Shown in pieces: positions 44,986 to 57,010 of a DNA stretch of 64,000 nucleotides (positions are counted from its first letter, which is position 1; every line of letters begins with the position of its first letter). A program made the position numbers and the translations under genes. The notes under the pieces were generated by a model that searched no databases, was not told the DNA's origin, and saw only the letters and a program-made list of their open reading frames with translations. Source of the stretch: Tretioscincus oriximinensis. Lineage: Eukaryota > Chordata > Lepidosauria > Squamata > Gymnophthalmidae. The stretch lies in contig JAJVDF010000209.1 of assembly GCA_022410635.1 (NCBI GenBank), forward strand, positions 393,678 through 457,677, read 5' to 3'.

Positions 44986-47900
44986 TTTTGCATAGGATGA
45001 ACAAGACATGCTAAAAAAGCACCCAATTCTTTAATTGTGGTCTTAACAACATCTTTGTACAAACATGTGCTTCTCTTTCCATGCATAGCTGCTCTGTGCA
45101 AACCTCAATTACCATGTTGGGGAACCTTTTTTTTCTATAGTAATGTGGAACTAGCAGAACTGNCATGTTTTTCAGAATACCAAATTAGATTTGATGTTAC
45201 TTTGATATATTATTCATAAATAGAGCTCAAGCCTATAGTCATACTGCTTCTTTATCAAAATACGCATGCTTAGTAATATAGCAAGATGCTTTTAGATGAA
45301 CAAAGTAACTGTCCTGCACACAGCATATGTTTTTGTATTTCTACAAAAGCATAAAAACGGTAGAATGTCAATTACTNCTATTTTTCTTTGGTTCTTCATC
45401 CAAGGTCACCCTGGCACTGAAGAGAACCTTACAAGGTCATATCTAGCTTAATCCCCTTTGCCAACAAGTAAAGGGATAGTTCTGTGAAAGGAAAGTTTTG
45501 TTCAAAGTATATTGATCTGTTCATTTGCCAAGCATATTTTATTGCTTCATCAAAAAGTCCAACAGGCTTATCTGTTTGTGTGATGAAACTTTGCCCTTAG
45601 TTTAAAACCATNATTATATTCAATTATAAGACTTTTCTCATTTTAGCAAAGCAGAGACACAAAGCATCTGAAAGTATTTCTTCCAGATTATATGCCTCTC
45701 TGTTTCTGAAAAATTTAAGGCAATTCTGCACTGGCTGGACCAGCAAGAAATGTTAGGAGTGCCTTCTTCACATGCCATTATGGAACAGAATTTGCTAGTG
45801 CATTGCTTTAGTACACGGAATTGTGCAGAAACACTCTTTGATTCAAAAAGCCTATCCATTACTATTCTTGCTTCTAATTTAGATGAAATATTGTAAATGA
45901 AAGGCTAAATTCAGAGATAAAATATTTCATGCTGTTGTGGTTCATAAAGAACATATTGAAAATCATATATTACAAAACCCAATTAAAATACCACAAAATC
46001 ACAAGGAAGGATTTGGACTTTCCAAATCATTTTTGATATTGTAGGTAAAAAAATGGAATGTCAGTATACTGGAACAGAAGATAAATTATATGATATCAAG
46101 TTTTTCAGTTTAAGAGTAGAATCCTAAAACTAAGGGGTAATGTAATTGTACTTTAGGACTAGGTATATCTTCATGAACGTGCCTACTCTTCAGCCATCAG
46201 GTAAAACAGCCCAATTGACTTTGTATGTACTAGGCAGCTTCATATTTCTTTTTTGTTAATGTATAACAAAGACTAAATTCCTTTTGCTTCTGTTATCATG
46301 CCAATCAGCTCTGGAATTGGCAGTGATTCCCCAGCAGTTTCAGTTAAAGTATTTTTTAAAATATTTCTTCTATTTGAGTAGTGTAGCCTATCTCTAGTCC
46401 AAAGGTGTGGAAAAAGTATGAAGTGAATGTTTCTTCCACCAGTGATCATGGAAATTTATTTGGCCTGGAATCTAATCAATACATCTACAGAAAAAAGTAN
46501 CATGTTTGTTTTCTTTGTGTTACTCTATATTGCTTTATGGTGTTGGCAGTTATGATGGATACACAGGAAAAAGTCNGTCTACTACAATAATACAATTTAT
46601 TACATTTTTCTATTGGGAAAGTCAGAAGGCTAATAAAAAGAATGGAGCAGATGATTTGTGGACTTTTAAAAAACTTTAAAGAGCCAGTGCTATGTTTTTC
46701 TACATGCACGTATATCCTGCCCTGGGGCAGTTCGGGGAATAGTAGAATGTAAATACAATATTGTAAGCAATACATTTGCCTTTGTTGTTTTTTAAATACT
46801 TTACATTAGATGCNTGAAGCTCTGTCTTCTTCCAAACTGGATCTGACAAAATATGGGCCCAATTCCAACAGGCAAAACATCCTTGTGTTTACTTTTAACT
46901 GTTTTTTTTTCCAAAATAGTTTCAGACTTGGCCAAATTGTTCCTGGTTATTTCTGGCTGCTCACCAACTAAAACCTGCTTAGATGAGTGTACAAAACAAT
47001 CTATTGGTCCCTGTCTTTTTGCCTTCCTAGTCCTCGGTGCAGAAAAAGGAATTCCATCTGTCCTAGGTTAAGATTAAGCAGACCTATGACCACAATTCTC
47101 TTAATCTCTAGTTCTAGAGCAGCTGCTGCTAGTGTTCTATTTCCTCAGTCAAGTGCAAAGGTGGATATGTGAATCTTTATAGCTATCCAGTAATCCACTT
47201 ATTCACTCATTATATGAGCCATAGTTTCATTTTTCTTTGCATAATCTAAAGTCACTGTTTTTTGATATATTTAAATTTCTTAATAAAAACTCATTTGCAA
47301 GACTTGTTCTCAGTCTGCAAAATCAGTTCAGTCTCCTTGATGGAACTTNCTTGACCATAGCCAATTTTAGTGGTGCTAATTTTTTTCTTTAAAACTTTGT
47401 TGATCATTGTAGGTCTTCAGATATTTCCATTTTTCAAGAAATTAAAAACAGAAGAATCTAAAAGCATCCAGCAATGTTTCCCTCCTGTCTCCTTTTGTTT
47501 TCTTCATAACATTTGTCAAAGTTATCACTGCAAATATAAAAATTCTTATTCCCTACNTTGGCAGCAATGACATTCATATTAAGCGCCTCCTACTCAAATT
47601 TGGGCACCAGTCAAACATTTTGCTTCCATGCATTGACCGAAATGGACTTANTTTCAGGTTTAATCATACAATTCTCAAAGCAATTAGCTCTCCCTAAGAC
47701 CTTTAACTTCTTCCAAGTAAAGTAGAAGAGTCAGGATACTTTTGTTTTGGACAAAAAGCCTGACTTCTGGAGTCACTTCCAGTCACACGCTGCAAAGCTC
47801 CCAGATTTGCAAGGCTTTGGAGCAATGAAGTCATGGAGTTTGCTTGCCACATCCCTAGTTTTAGATGTAGCTTATAAAAATGTGCATAATCCACTCCTTC

Positions 47901-48582
47901 CCTGCCTGCATTTTGCCTGTGGGAACATAACCTCCGAGTAGGTATTTATGCAACCATATCCATGTAGATATAGTCACTATTGAGTGAGAAATGAAAAGGT
48001 TTCTGANAGGGAAGAATTTATGAGGTCAATTTGATCTCATTGACACAGACCAATAAGCATTTCAAAGCCTTGGATCTGTTGTCAAAATTCATCATAGCCT
48101 TTGGATATAAAGCAATCTGATAGTTAGCTGGGTCATAGAATACCAAGGCATAAACAAATCCCTCATNTCTTATCTTCCTTATCAGGTTCATATTCCTAGG
48201 AAGAAGCCTTCCTTACTTTCCTATTCAACTGCTTTACAGTCAATGTACATTTTGTGAAGTAATTAGCTGTAGAGCAATTGCTTGGAAAGCTGAGAGCCAT
48301 AAAATTGGTCTCTGATGTCCTAGGGCAAAGGTATGGCANACAAATTTGAACACTTGCCAAGAGACCTTCATGAATACTTCCATACAATTAGCTAAAGAGT
48401 TGAAGTTTCTTTTCCTCTAAACTTGAATTAGGATATTTTTGCAATTTTCTTGAGGATACTTTAAGCAAGCAAGTGGTGTAAATCACAGTGATGAAGCAGT
48501 GTACTGTTCTTTAGACTTCCCAATACAGAATAAACAAATAAACAAAATCTCTTCAGTGGTATCGGGAAATCATACGAACATA
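44986..48582. other. AT-rich unassigned DNA
   Basis: No supported gene in 3.6 kb. Minus-strand translation at ~48170-48030 gives a stretch beginning EGFVYALVFYDPANYQIAL, and ~47080-46850 gives RKAKRQGPIDCFVHSSKQV; both look coding-like, possibly an old retroelement. 46715-46745 has a LINE-tail-like TATCCTGCCCTGGGGCAG. Confidence 0.45.
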
Positions 48583-48775
48583 AGAGGAGACGAGAACTCA
48601 TCTGGTCAAGCATTCTGTCTCATATGGTAGCCCACCAACTGCACCTGGGCTGTCTAGAACAGAAGAAGGCAAAATCTTCATCTGTTCTCAACACCTTGCA
48701 AANGGTATTTTAGAAATACTGCCTGTTGTTTCATCTCAGTGGCAGTATCAAGACATCCATCCTAGTAGTAATTGA
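48583..48775 (-). mobile_element. CR1/L2-clade LINE 3' UTR fragment
   Basis: CATAAGAGGAGACGAGAACT, CCACCAACTGCACCTGGGCT, GAACAGAAGAAGGCAAAATC and CAAGACATCCATCCTAGTAG are the antisense of the family 3' UTR, from its terminus inward. Confidence 0.8.
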
Positions 48776-49439
48776 AAATTGTACAGCAACCTATAAGCTG
48801 ACCTAGGAACCATACTTCTATGAGCACATTTGATTTGCTCCTTGGATCTATATGACTGATTGTGGACTATTTTATGGATACTTTGGATTTTGAACATTTC
48901 ATGGGCCTTCATAAGACATCCATGCAATTTCACTGACTCTCACTTTGACAGACTTTGGTATGGTTATCCTACTAACTCTGGCCTCCAAAAGCAATAAGTA
49001 AAGAGACTGTTGCTGCATTCACAGTACTTTAAGCTTCTAACTACTACTATCCTTCGTGCCATCATTCTTCACTGTTGACTTCACAAACCAGTGCTATGTG
49101 TTCCTGGCCCGGGGGCTTTTGGATTGGACCCTTCTTTGTGCAAAAATCTCTCCAGGTTTGCCCTGACTAATGAGGGTGGGTTAGGGAAGGAGAAATGTGG
49201 TCAAAGGTTTCTAATATATTAGAGGGAGTTGCGTATAAAGGCAACTAATATTGTTGCTATATCATTTAGACTGTTTAGATATAGTTGGGTATTGCTAAGT
49301 AATTATGGAATAGTTCCATTTTGGTTGTATCTGTTGGTCTGGGTCATTGTCCAATTTGGTTTATATCAAATCTTTATGGCTGGTCGTTCTCCTGCGCATG
49401 CAGCTTCTTCACATACTGTCTGGATATTCTTCCAGTGAC
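48776..49439. other. Unassigned DNA
   Basis: No gene or recognised repeat until the L1 fragment. Confidence 0.4.
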
Positions 49440-50300
49440 CTGCTACAAATAATAGATACAAGTGGAGAATACGTTTTTTTCCACTTTTGCTCAAAGCCCT
49501 CATATCCACTCTATTACTCTGAAACTTCTATCTCTAAATGTAAATGTATTGGGGATAACTGTGGGGAGTTTCACATGTGGTGGTCCTGCCCTCACATCGC
49601 TTTCTTCTGGAACATGGTCCAAAACAACATCAGTAAGATTCTGAATTATGATTTAATCTTAATCCCTGCTTTGGTATTTTTATTTTATATGAAGGATTCT
49701 TCTCTGTCAACGAGCTCCTGGAATTTGCTGTTCTCATTATTAACGGCAGCCAAATCTGAACTGGCTAAAAACTGGAGATTCCCATCACATCTCACACAAG
49801 ACTGCTCGTGGGACAGGGTATGGTCTGTTCTCCTAAGGGAACTGATTCATGCTCAGAAGCAATGTATGTTGGGTGAACCTGACTTCCAGTCTTTTGTTAC
49901 CAAATGGACTCCCTTAATTAGAGCTGTCTCCATTGATCACTCATTTGGCTTTGGTGCTATCCCATATATGTTCTTCCTAAGCAAGAGGCTTTGGTGCTAT
50001 CCCATATATGTTCTTCCTAAGCAAGAGACTCAATCAACTGTTTGCATTCTTATCTGACTTCACTAACTCATTTGGGTCTGCTACAGTAGAACAAAATAAT
50101 AATAATTTTACAAGATGCTTTAATGTTTTCTCCAGTGGGTAGTCTCTTCTGAAGCTTGTACTCATCATGCCCGTCTGATTTGGGTATCGTTATTGATGTT
50201 TTTGCTTGTTGTTTTGCTCTGATTCCTTGCAACGCCTTTGTATTCTTACAAAGCCTCTCAATAAATTTATATATAAATATATATTTATATATATATATAA
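49440..50300 (+). mobile_element. L1 LINE, ORF2 C-terminus and 3' UTR
   Basis: A frame ending at 50057 contains DNCGEFHMWWSCPHIAFFW, the H-x-W-W-x-C-P motif of the L1 ORF2 C-terminal zinc-knuckle-like region, then LLTAAKSELAKNWRFPS. A 3' UTR follows with CTCAATAAATTTATATATAA near 50255, then TA repeats to ~50300. The endonuclease and RT are absent (5' truncation). A 40-bp tandem duplication (49947-50026) lies in the last codons. Confidence 0.83.
49947..50026 (+). repeat. Perfect 40-bp tandem duplication in L1 ORF2
   Basis: 49947-49986 and 49987-50026 are identical (start GGCTTTGGTGCTATCCCATA, end CTAAGCAAGA). As 40 is not a multiple of three, the second copy is read in another frame: FGAIPYMFFLSKR, then LWCYPIYVLPKQE. 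There is no N nearby, so it is probably real. Confidence 0.93.
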
Positions 50301-50319
50301 AAAGACAACAAATATAGTA

Positions 50320-51660
50320 CTCTCACTACAAGATGAAATCAAAGACCTGGAGACTCTTTTCAGGCAATATATGTCAAAGGAGACACTGCAAAAACTAAAA
50401 GTAAAGTAGTTAGACCTAAAATGTCTTCATTAAGAACAAATAATTAAACAGCTGCTTTTTCAACATAAAATCTATCTCTATGGCAACAAAAATTCTAAAC
50501 TACTAGCCTCACTTTTAAAGAGAAATGNGCCAAAATCGAAATTTACATATTCAAACATTTCCAAGAGTTTTGGGATCTTACAACAACTAAAACTAGACTA
50601 AATTCCTGTACTATACAAAATCCCATGCTCATGTGCACCCTACAAATCTGGAAAGAGTGGCAAAATATTCTAGTCCTTCCCCTTTTCCCTTGGTTTCCCT
50701 CAACTCCCTGCCAATGCCCCAAGATGGATATCTAAGATCTCCTGGGAAAGACTTAAAACGTTGGGTGGAGGAACGATAGCAGATTTGCTAAAATTAGATC
50801 TTAAATCCAAAACCAGAGCTGAATTAACAAATCTGTTAAATCTCACACCACATAAGTGGTTAGAAGTTCTGGCAATCAAAAAATTCTTAAGCTCACCAAA
50901 CTTACCTAAAAATAATATCAGGGACCTCACCTCATTTGACCATCTTATACAAACAACCCAGGTTTCAGAAAAAGGCATGGTGGCCAAGATCTACCAGTAT
51001 CTACTTGACACTAAAAAACACGGCCATGGAAAAATGTTCTGTTGAAGATCTTCANTGCATTAATAGCCAAAAAAGACAGGGAGCTCCTACAAGGTGATCT
51101 ATAAATGNTATTATACTCCTCTTGTCCTNCACAGAANGAACAACCATATTAGTCCCCTATGCTGGCACAATTGCAAGACAGTTGGTACCTACATCCACAT
51201 GTGGTGGGAATGCCCCAAAATTCAAAAATATTGGTTAATCGTAAGTGACACCTTGGCCACACACCTAAAAAACAGATGTATCACTAACCCCTGGGATAGC
51301 CTTCCTCTTTTTATTTAAAGAGGAATGTGCCCACATTGGAAACCGAGCCCTTTTAAATTTTCTCCTTACTACAGCCAAATCGCTAATAGTGCAGCATTGG
51401 AAATGGCAGATCTCCTGGTCAAAGAAAACTGGATGGTTAAACATGGGATTTGATTTTGAACGAATCTATGTGCACTCAAAGGGATAGAATGATGGGCTTA
51501 GAGGAGAAGCGTTTTTCAGATTTCCTTAGAAAATGGGGCCCCTTGTTTGAGGTGGCAAAAAAAGACAAATCTTTACACTTGCACTCCTCATACCTGGCTT
51601 CTTTTTGCGACCAGGAGCTCAAAACATGGTTATCTTACTTATCTTAGAGAACAGAGAAAG
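50320..51660 (+). mobile_element. L1 LINE with RT missing between linker and C-terminus
   Basis: 50320-50560 encodes the charged linker of L1 ORF2 that precedes RT (LQDEIKDLETLFRQYMSKE, then LYGNKNSKLLASLLK). Past ~50700 the reading is already the post-RT part (PRWISKISWERLKTL, KGMVAKIYQYLLDTKK, IHMWWECPKIQKYW, LLTTAKSLIVQHWKWQ). The RT (about 400 codons) with its YADD-type motif has no room, so it was deleted. Frames are broken by stops and N bases. It is a different subfamily from the L1 just upstream. Confidence 0.8.
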
Positions 51661-54600
51661 AGTGAATGAATCTGAACCCTCATATTCTGATGTCAATGTT
51701 GTCTTCTGGTTTGATATGTTCCATTTCTCCCTCTTCCCAAGGAACAAAATAACCAGTAGCTACAATGCAATGTCTTCATATTAAGGAAAAGTAACAGTTC
51801 AGCTTAATATTCAGAAGACATACTTCCAGAACTGTCTTTTCAGAAAATGTTTATTTGAGNTATTTCTAACAAGTATAATGTAACTGTACACTTGACTTGA
51901 GGTAAGCCCCTGTAGGTAGAGCAGAGTTTATAGTCAATACACAGCATCCANTCTCACCAGACAAAAGTAAAAGATGAGGCAAAGCCTGAGGCACTCAGTA
52001 GGGGGTGGGGGTGGCACAGTGTTTTAGTACTTGATTCCAGAGGATGTTTGAAACATGAAGCCATCAGATGCCAGAGATATATAATACATGGATCCTGACA
52101 AAGAAAGGAGGATCAATTTCTTAACAGGAATTTCGTCTTTTGAAGTGCAAAATCTGACATAAAGAGAAAATAAAAGGCGCTCTTTTGCAGGGAAATGAGG
52201 AAGAGTAAGCTGTATTACTCATATGCCTGTGCTGCAGAAATGGGGGTATAGGAGCACTCTATAAAGGTGGGGATTTGTGGAAGACATCAGCCACCACCTA
52301 CTATGCTTCTTCCTCTAGACCTTCTTAAATGTGTATCACTTTTTTGTGAGAGTCTTGTTAAGGAAAATGAAAACCGGGAACCTCTGCATAAGTGGACTAT
52401 AAGATGAATTCTTATCTGCCATGCAGAACTTCAGTTAGTAAGATAGGTAGGAAGTAAGATTTATGTTCCTGATTTTCCCTGTCATGAAAGTTGGTCTGGG
52501 GAAAGTAGCATAAGAAGTCACTTTTGTTTAAAATAACCCCATTTTTACAGGGCATGCTTGCNTTTTAATTAAGCACAGCTGAATGTTTTCTCCATATTTG
52601 GGTTGAGTCTGTATTATAGAGAAAATGTGGAGCGAGGAGAAGAGGAAAATGAGTTGGTGTCCCCAGATTTGTGGAAAGGAATTGTGAATANATAAAAATT
52701 CACATAGAGTCTGTTTATGTTGTGATAACTGAAACATGGATTCAGTCACCTTTCTATATAGGAACATAGCCATGAAATAGATGATCCATGTTCTCCCTGC
52801 CTTCCAATAAATGCATTTCAACGAGATCTCATGAAGGTGGATGCATGCCATGTCATGAAAAGCTAAGGTACCTCCACGTGGAAATGGGAGGAAGCTGCTT
52901 CCATGGAAGCTGATCTTGATGTACTTCAGTACTTTTGGAGGCTCCATTCATATGCAGCAATTTGCAAAAGAACCTTTTCAAAAGTGTCTTAGAATGTAAT
53001 CAGACAAAACTAATGAGAAGCTTTCTGGGCAAATTTGAGGCTGTAATGACAGACATAAAATCCCTAAAATTGTTTTAACTCATTCAGAAGCTAGGAAATG
53101 CACACNACTTCCTCAATTAAATAAAACTTTAGAGTAGTTTTTTATTAGATTGGGCAGGGAAGGAAATGTTGCCGTATGGGAATAAATGCAATGATCAGTT
53201 AAGGCCATGGAAAGCAGGGCAGAGGAGTGNCCAATCTGTGGCAAGCTTCCATTGTCAGGAAGACCTTGCCAGACTTGGAGGTGAATAACAATAAACTGGA
53301 AAATGTAGTAGGCTTATTCTTTTAAATGCCTGTATTTGGGGTATTTTAACAGGTTTTTATGATCTTATTCCACCACCTTCTGTAGCAAAGAATGTTGATT
53401 AGAGGGTGAGGGGAAACCAGGTATGAATAATCCTTTCTACATTCTGGAAGTCATTTCAGAGGTGCCTTTTAAAGAAATCTACTTATGAACGCAGCCTAAA
53501 TGTTCATTCACTGCTGGAGTAACGACAAATTAAGATCAGTGTCTTCACATTAGCAGAAAAGCAATGGCTATATGCTTTACAAAACACACTACAGTACTTC
53601 ATTCTTTCCCTCTGTTTATGTAACAAGGTACAGTAATTCAAGATACTTTTAGAGAGTTTTCATAGCATTCCGTGACAGTCATATCTGATTTCCCAGGGAA
53701 ATGATAATTACAGTACTTGACGAAATCATCGCAAGTTAACATCTCATGGGTAGCAATTTTCCATGTCCATTATGTTTTGCATTTCGATGAAGTCAACTAA
53801 AGGAGATGCTGGTTAAGAACTATCTAATTTACTTTGCTAATAAATAGGTGAAAAGCTGGAAAAAGAATCATGTACTGTAAACACAGACTTACCGTATTTG
53901 GAGCTCAATACAGAGTGTAACCTCATGACAGTGTTAACAAAATACTCGTTTTATGTAACACTGTAACTAAATTTCCTCCTGGAGGAAAACAAAGATAAGA
54001 TAAAAAATTACTTGAACGTACAAATGAATCTGAATATATATCATTGCTGAAGGATATCTGTGCCTTCATTAGAAAGAAGACCGAGTGGGAAGAGAGTTTA
54101 GCCCCTGAAGTTACAAAATTTGTAACTTAAAACCAGCTGGAAGGAATCCTGCAAAGAGGTGGAGAAAGGAATTCTTGTTTAAAAATAAATAACTGCAATT
54201 TTTTTTGTTTAGATTTTAGACAGTTCATCTCTATTTATTCCATGAAGATTACAATACAACTTATTCTTCAGGTGCTGTAGAAACATCATCTGGAGGGCAA
54301 GTTGGAGGTTTTATTTCTGAGGTGTTTGTAAGATTGTTCTGAAATAGGAAAACTTCTACTGTGTTATCTAGCATGATTTAGGGCCCTCTCTCTCAATAAC
54401 TTGCCTATTGTTCAGTCATGGATGGCCCCGTGGAAAGAGGGATACATCATTTCATGGCTGCTCAGAAGAGACCATTTCATAGATGCACAGAAGAGAGGGT
54501 TTTAACAAATGTTACCTGCCTGATGAGAGCTATAACATGATAAAATTCTTTCTTCCCTACAGTTATAAAGATATAAAGAACATCAATGCCCATCACATTG

Positions 54601-55045
54601 AACACACATGATTGGCTAATTGTTGCTAAACCCACGCTATTTGGCCCAGGCCACTGCTGCCCACTACGATCCACTAGAGTGCCAGGCCGCCTGTCTCGAG
54701 CTGTTGGAAGCTGGATTGGGGCACATCCAAACTCACATAGGTTTGATTCCCCACAAAAGGAAGAAACAGGAATTAAAATGAGCTTTTCCATTTAATCTGA
54801 ATGGAAACCAAGTGGCCATGCACTGGTCGAATGACAACATGGTTTCAGTGGATTTTCCCAAAAGAATAAAGGACCTGCTGAATAAATGCTAAGATTTACT
54901 CAGCCCTCATTTCAATCCCATTAAAGGGACTCCTGTTGTGGGAACACCCCATGGTAAATTTGAACATGTTTTGGGGTACGGAGGGAGCAGAACAGTGGTA
55001 AAAACCTCTCACGTCATTGGCCTGTGGGAGGTCCTTAGAGAGGTA
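51661..55045. other. AT-rich unassigned DNA
   Basis: No gene supported in 3.4 kb. The frame at 52528-52947 has N bases and no domains. 54744-54756 (GGTTTGATTCCCC) matches a B box but lacks a tRNA context. Confidence 0.5.
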
Positions 55046-55735
55046 CAGCAGCACAGGTGAGAAGGACCTGGGTGTTTTGGTAGATCACAGACTAAACATG
55101 AGTCAACAGTGTGAAGCAGCTGAAAAAAAGGCAAACACAATCCTGGGATGTATCAAGAGGGGCATAGAATCTCGCTCACGTGAAGTAATTATTCCTCTCT
55201 ACAGTACTTTGGTCCGTCCACACTTGGAATACTGTGTTCAGTTCTGGGGGCCCCAATTTAAAAAGGACATTGAGAAACTAGAGCAAGTACAAAAGAGAGT
55301 TACAAGGATGGTGAGTGGTCTGGAAACCATGTCCTATGAGGAATGGTTAAAGGATCTAGGGATGTTTAGTCTGCAAAAGAGAATACTGAGAGGAGACCTG
55401 ATAGCTGTCTACAAATATTTGAAGGGCTGTCACAGAGCAGAGGGATCAACATTGTTTTCATTAGCACATGGAAGGACTAGAAACAATGGAATGAAACTAC
55501 AAGGGAGCAGATTCAGATTAGATATCAGAAAAAACTTTCTAACAGTCAGGGTGATAAACCAGTGGAACAGTTTGCCACATGGGGTGGTGAGTTCACCTTC
55601 CCTGGAAGTCTTCAAACAGAGACTGGACAGTCATCTGTCTGGGATGGTTTAATGAATCCTGCATCGAGCAGGGGGTTGGACCCGATGACCCCGGAGGTCC
55701 CTTCCAACTCTATGATTCTATGATTCTATAATCAT
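55046..55735 (+). mobile_element. CR1 LINE 3' end with open ORF2 C-terminus
   Basis: Homology starts at CAGCAGCACAGGTGAG and ends CCAACTCTATGATTCTATGA, the CR1 terminus. One frame (55017-55652, 211 codons, the first ~10 from flanking DNA) is unbroken: [59 protein letters not shown] and [19 protein letters not shown]. It is 5'-truncated after the RT, so not active, but the lack of stops points to a fairly recent insertion. Same subfamily as 5443-7735. Confidence 0.93.
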
Positions 55736-55894
55736 CAGCTTTCTCCATTTGCCCTTTTGGCTTTGAGAGGTGGCTGGAGGTGTTTTCCCCCCCTAGCTTC
55801 AAGCAAGCTCAGAGACACCCCCAATCATCCCCCACCCCAGTGGAAACAGAGAGCCCAGCAATCCCCTTCTGTTGCTGCACCCAACAGAAGCTGC

Positions 55895-56040
55895 TCGAAA
55901 GTGAGCAATCACAGGTAGGTTAATAGGTACCAACACAATGTGATGTAGAAAATAGAATGCACGTCTTCAGGTGAAAAATAGATTGTTAGCTGCCTTGAGT
56001 CCCTTCGCGTGAGAAAAGCGATGTATAAAAAACCCTTCTG
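55895..56040 (+). mobile_element. SINE (family B-like), 3' part
   Basis: GGTACCAACACAATGTGATG, AATAGAATGCACGTCTTCAG, TAGCTGCCTTGAGTCCCTTC and GAGAAAAGCGATGTATAAAA follow the order of the last third of the SINE at 26837-27124. No head is seen. Confidence 0.6.
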
Positions 56041-56116
56041 CTGCTGCTTTTAACAGCAGTTTTGAATTTCCCATCACTGCTGCTGCTGTAAAAAGCAGTA
56101 GCAGCAGCAGGAAGTG
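56036..56116. repeat. CTG/CAG inverted repeat
   Basis: CTGCTGCTGCTTTTAACAGC near 56038 faces TGTAAAAAGCAGTAGCAGCA near 56090-56115, with the middle also CTG-rich. It can fold as a stem. Confidence 0.6.
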
Positions 56117-56724
56117 ATTGCTGGAATCCCCATTGCCATCAGGAGAAGGTGATGCTTGGGGGTGTCTTTGCGCCTACTATAAAGCACATGACCCCATTCC
56201 TCAGCCACTTCAATTTTGCGCATCTCTAAAGATGTGCCTATATGCTCTAAGTGGCCACTTAGGCTCAATATCCTCTGGTTGCACTTCTATGGAGCCCCCT
56301 GCTGAAGAACACTGCAGGGGGAGTGTGGCAAAGGAGGAGGCACAGTAGGTCCGTCCTGAGACTCAAAGGTTGATTGGAGTATGCGGACATTGAAATTCTT
56401 TGTCAGTTTAAACATAATCTAATAGGGGAAAAGGAGTTGCTCCAACTTCTTTTCCTCCTGTCGGTCCACAAAACATGGCTTGTGGAGGTGGAAGAAAAGT
56501 GAAGTGAATTCTGATACACTTTGCTTTTCTCCCAGCTGGTTTTTTTTTTTTTTGCCAGTGGGGAATGCAGCCATAGTGGTCCACTACTATAGTGGTTCTG
56601 GTCATTCTCAAGCAAAACCTGCATCTAATCTTAGTTCCCTGCAATTGACATTTAGAAGTAGCCTGCCAATTTCTCCAATGTAGAGATAGTACCTAGGCAT
56701 CCTTTCTATTTTATTTACATATTT
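56117..56724. other. Unassigned DNA
   Basis: Frames at 56118-56348 and 56403-56683 lack domains; a T14 run at 56540-56553. 56585-56700 may be a diverged minus-strand LINE scrap (GCAAAACCTGCATCTAATCT, TTCCCTGCAATTGACATTT). Confidence 0.45.
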
Positions 56725-57010
56725 ATTGTATTTACATTTGTATGCCGTCCTATATCTGAAGTTCTCGTATTCTCGTAAATTAACATTTTAAAATAACATC
56801 TGAAAGAAAGGAAGGGAGGGCAGATTTTTCAGCCAAAGGCTAGGTTATAGAGATGTGTTTTCATGAGTTTTCTGAACGCTCACAGAGATGGTGATTGTCG
56901 CACTTCAAGGTTCCATAGTCTGAGGGCTGCTACGGAGAATGCCCTATCCTGGGTTCCTATTCTAGTAACCTGTTCTAATACACTTGGCCATCATGCAGGC
57001 AATGCGATAT
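56725..57010 (-). mobile_element. L2-like LINE 3' end
   Basis: The plus strand starts with an antisense tail (TTATTGTATTTACATTTGTA, TGCCGTCCTATATCTGAAGT), then TTTTTCAGCCAAAGGCTAGG and GTGTTTTCATGAGTTTTCTG, whose minus-strand reading is the LMKTHLYNLAFG-like L2 ORF2 end, then TTCCATAGTCTGAGGGC (PSDYGT-like). Confidence 0.7.

Noticed and set aside
49229..49438. Hydrophobic 69-codon frame suggesting a membrane protein
   Set aside because: Located just upstream of an L1 remnant in AT-rich DNA, T-rich codons make it hydrophobic by composition; no family recognised.
54586..54795. Possible tRNA gene because of a B-box-like GGTTTGATTCCCC
   Set aside because: No acceptor, D or anticodon stems can be drawn around it.
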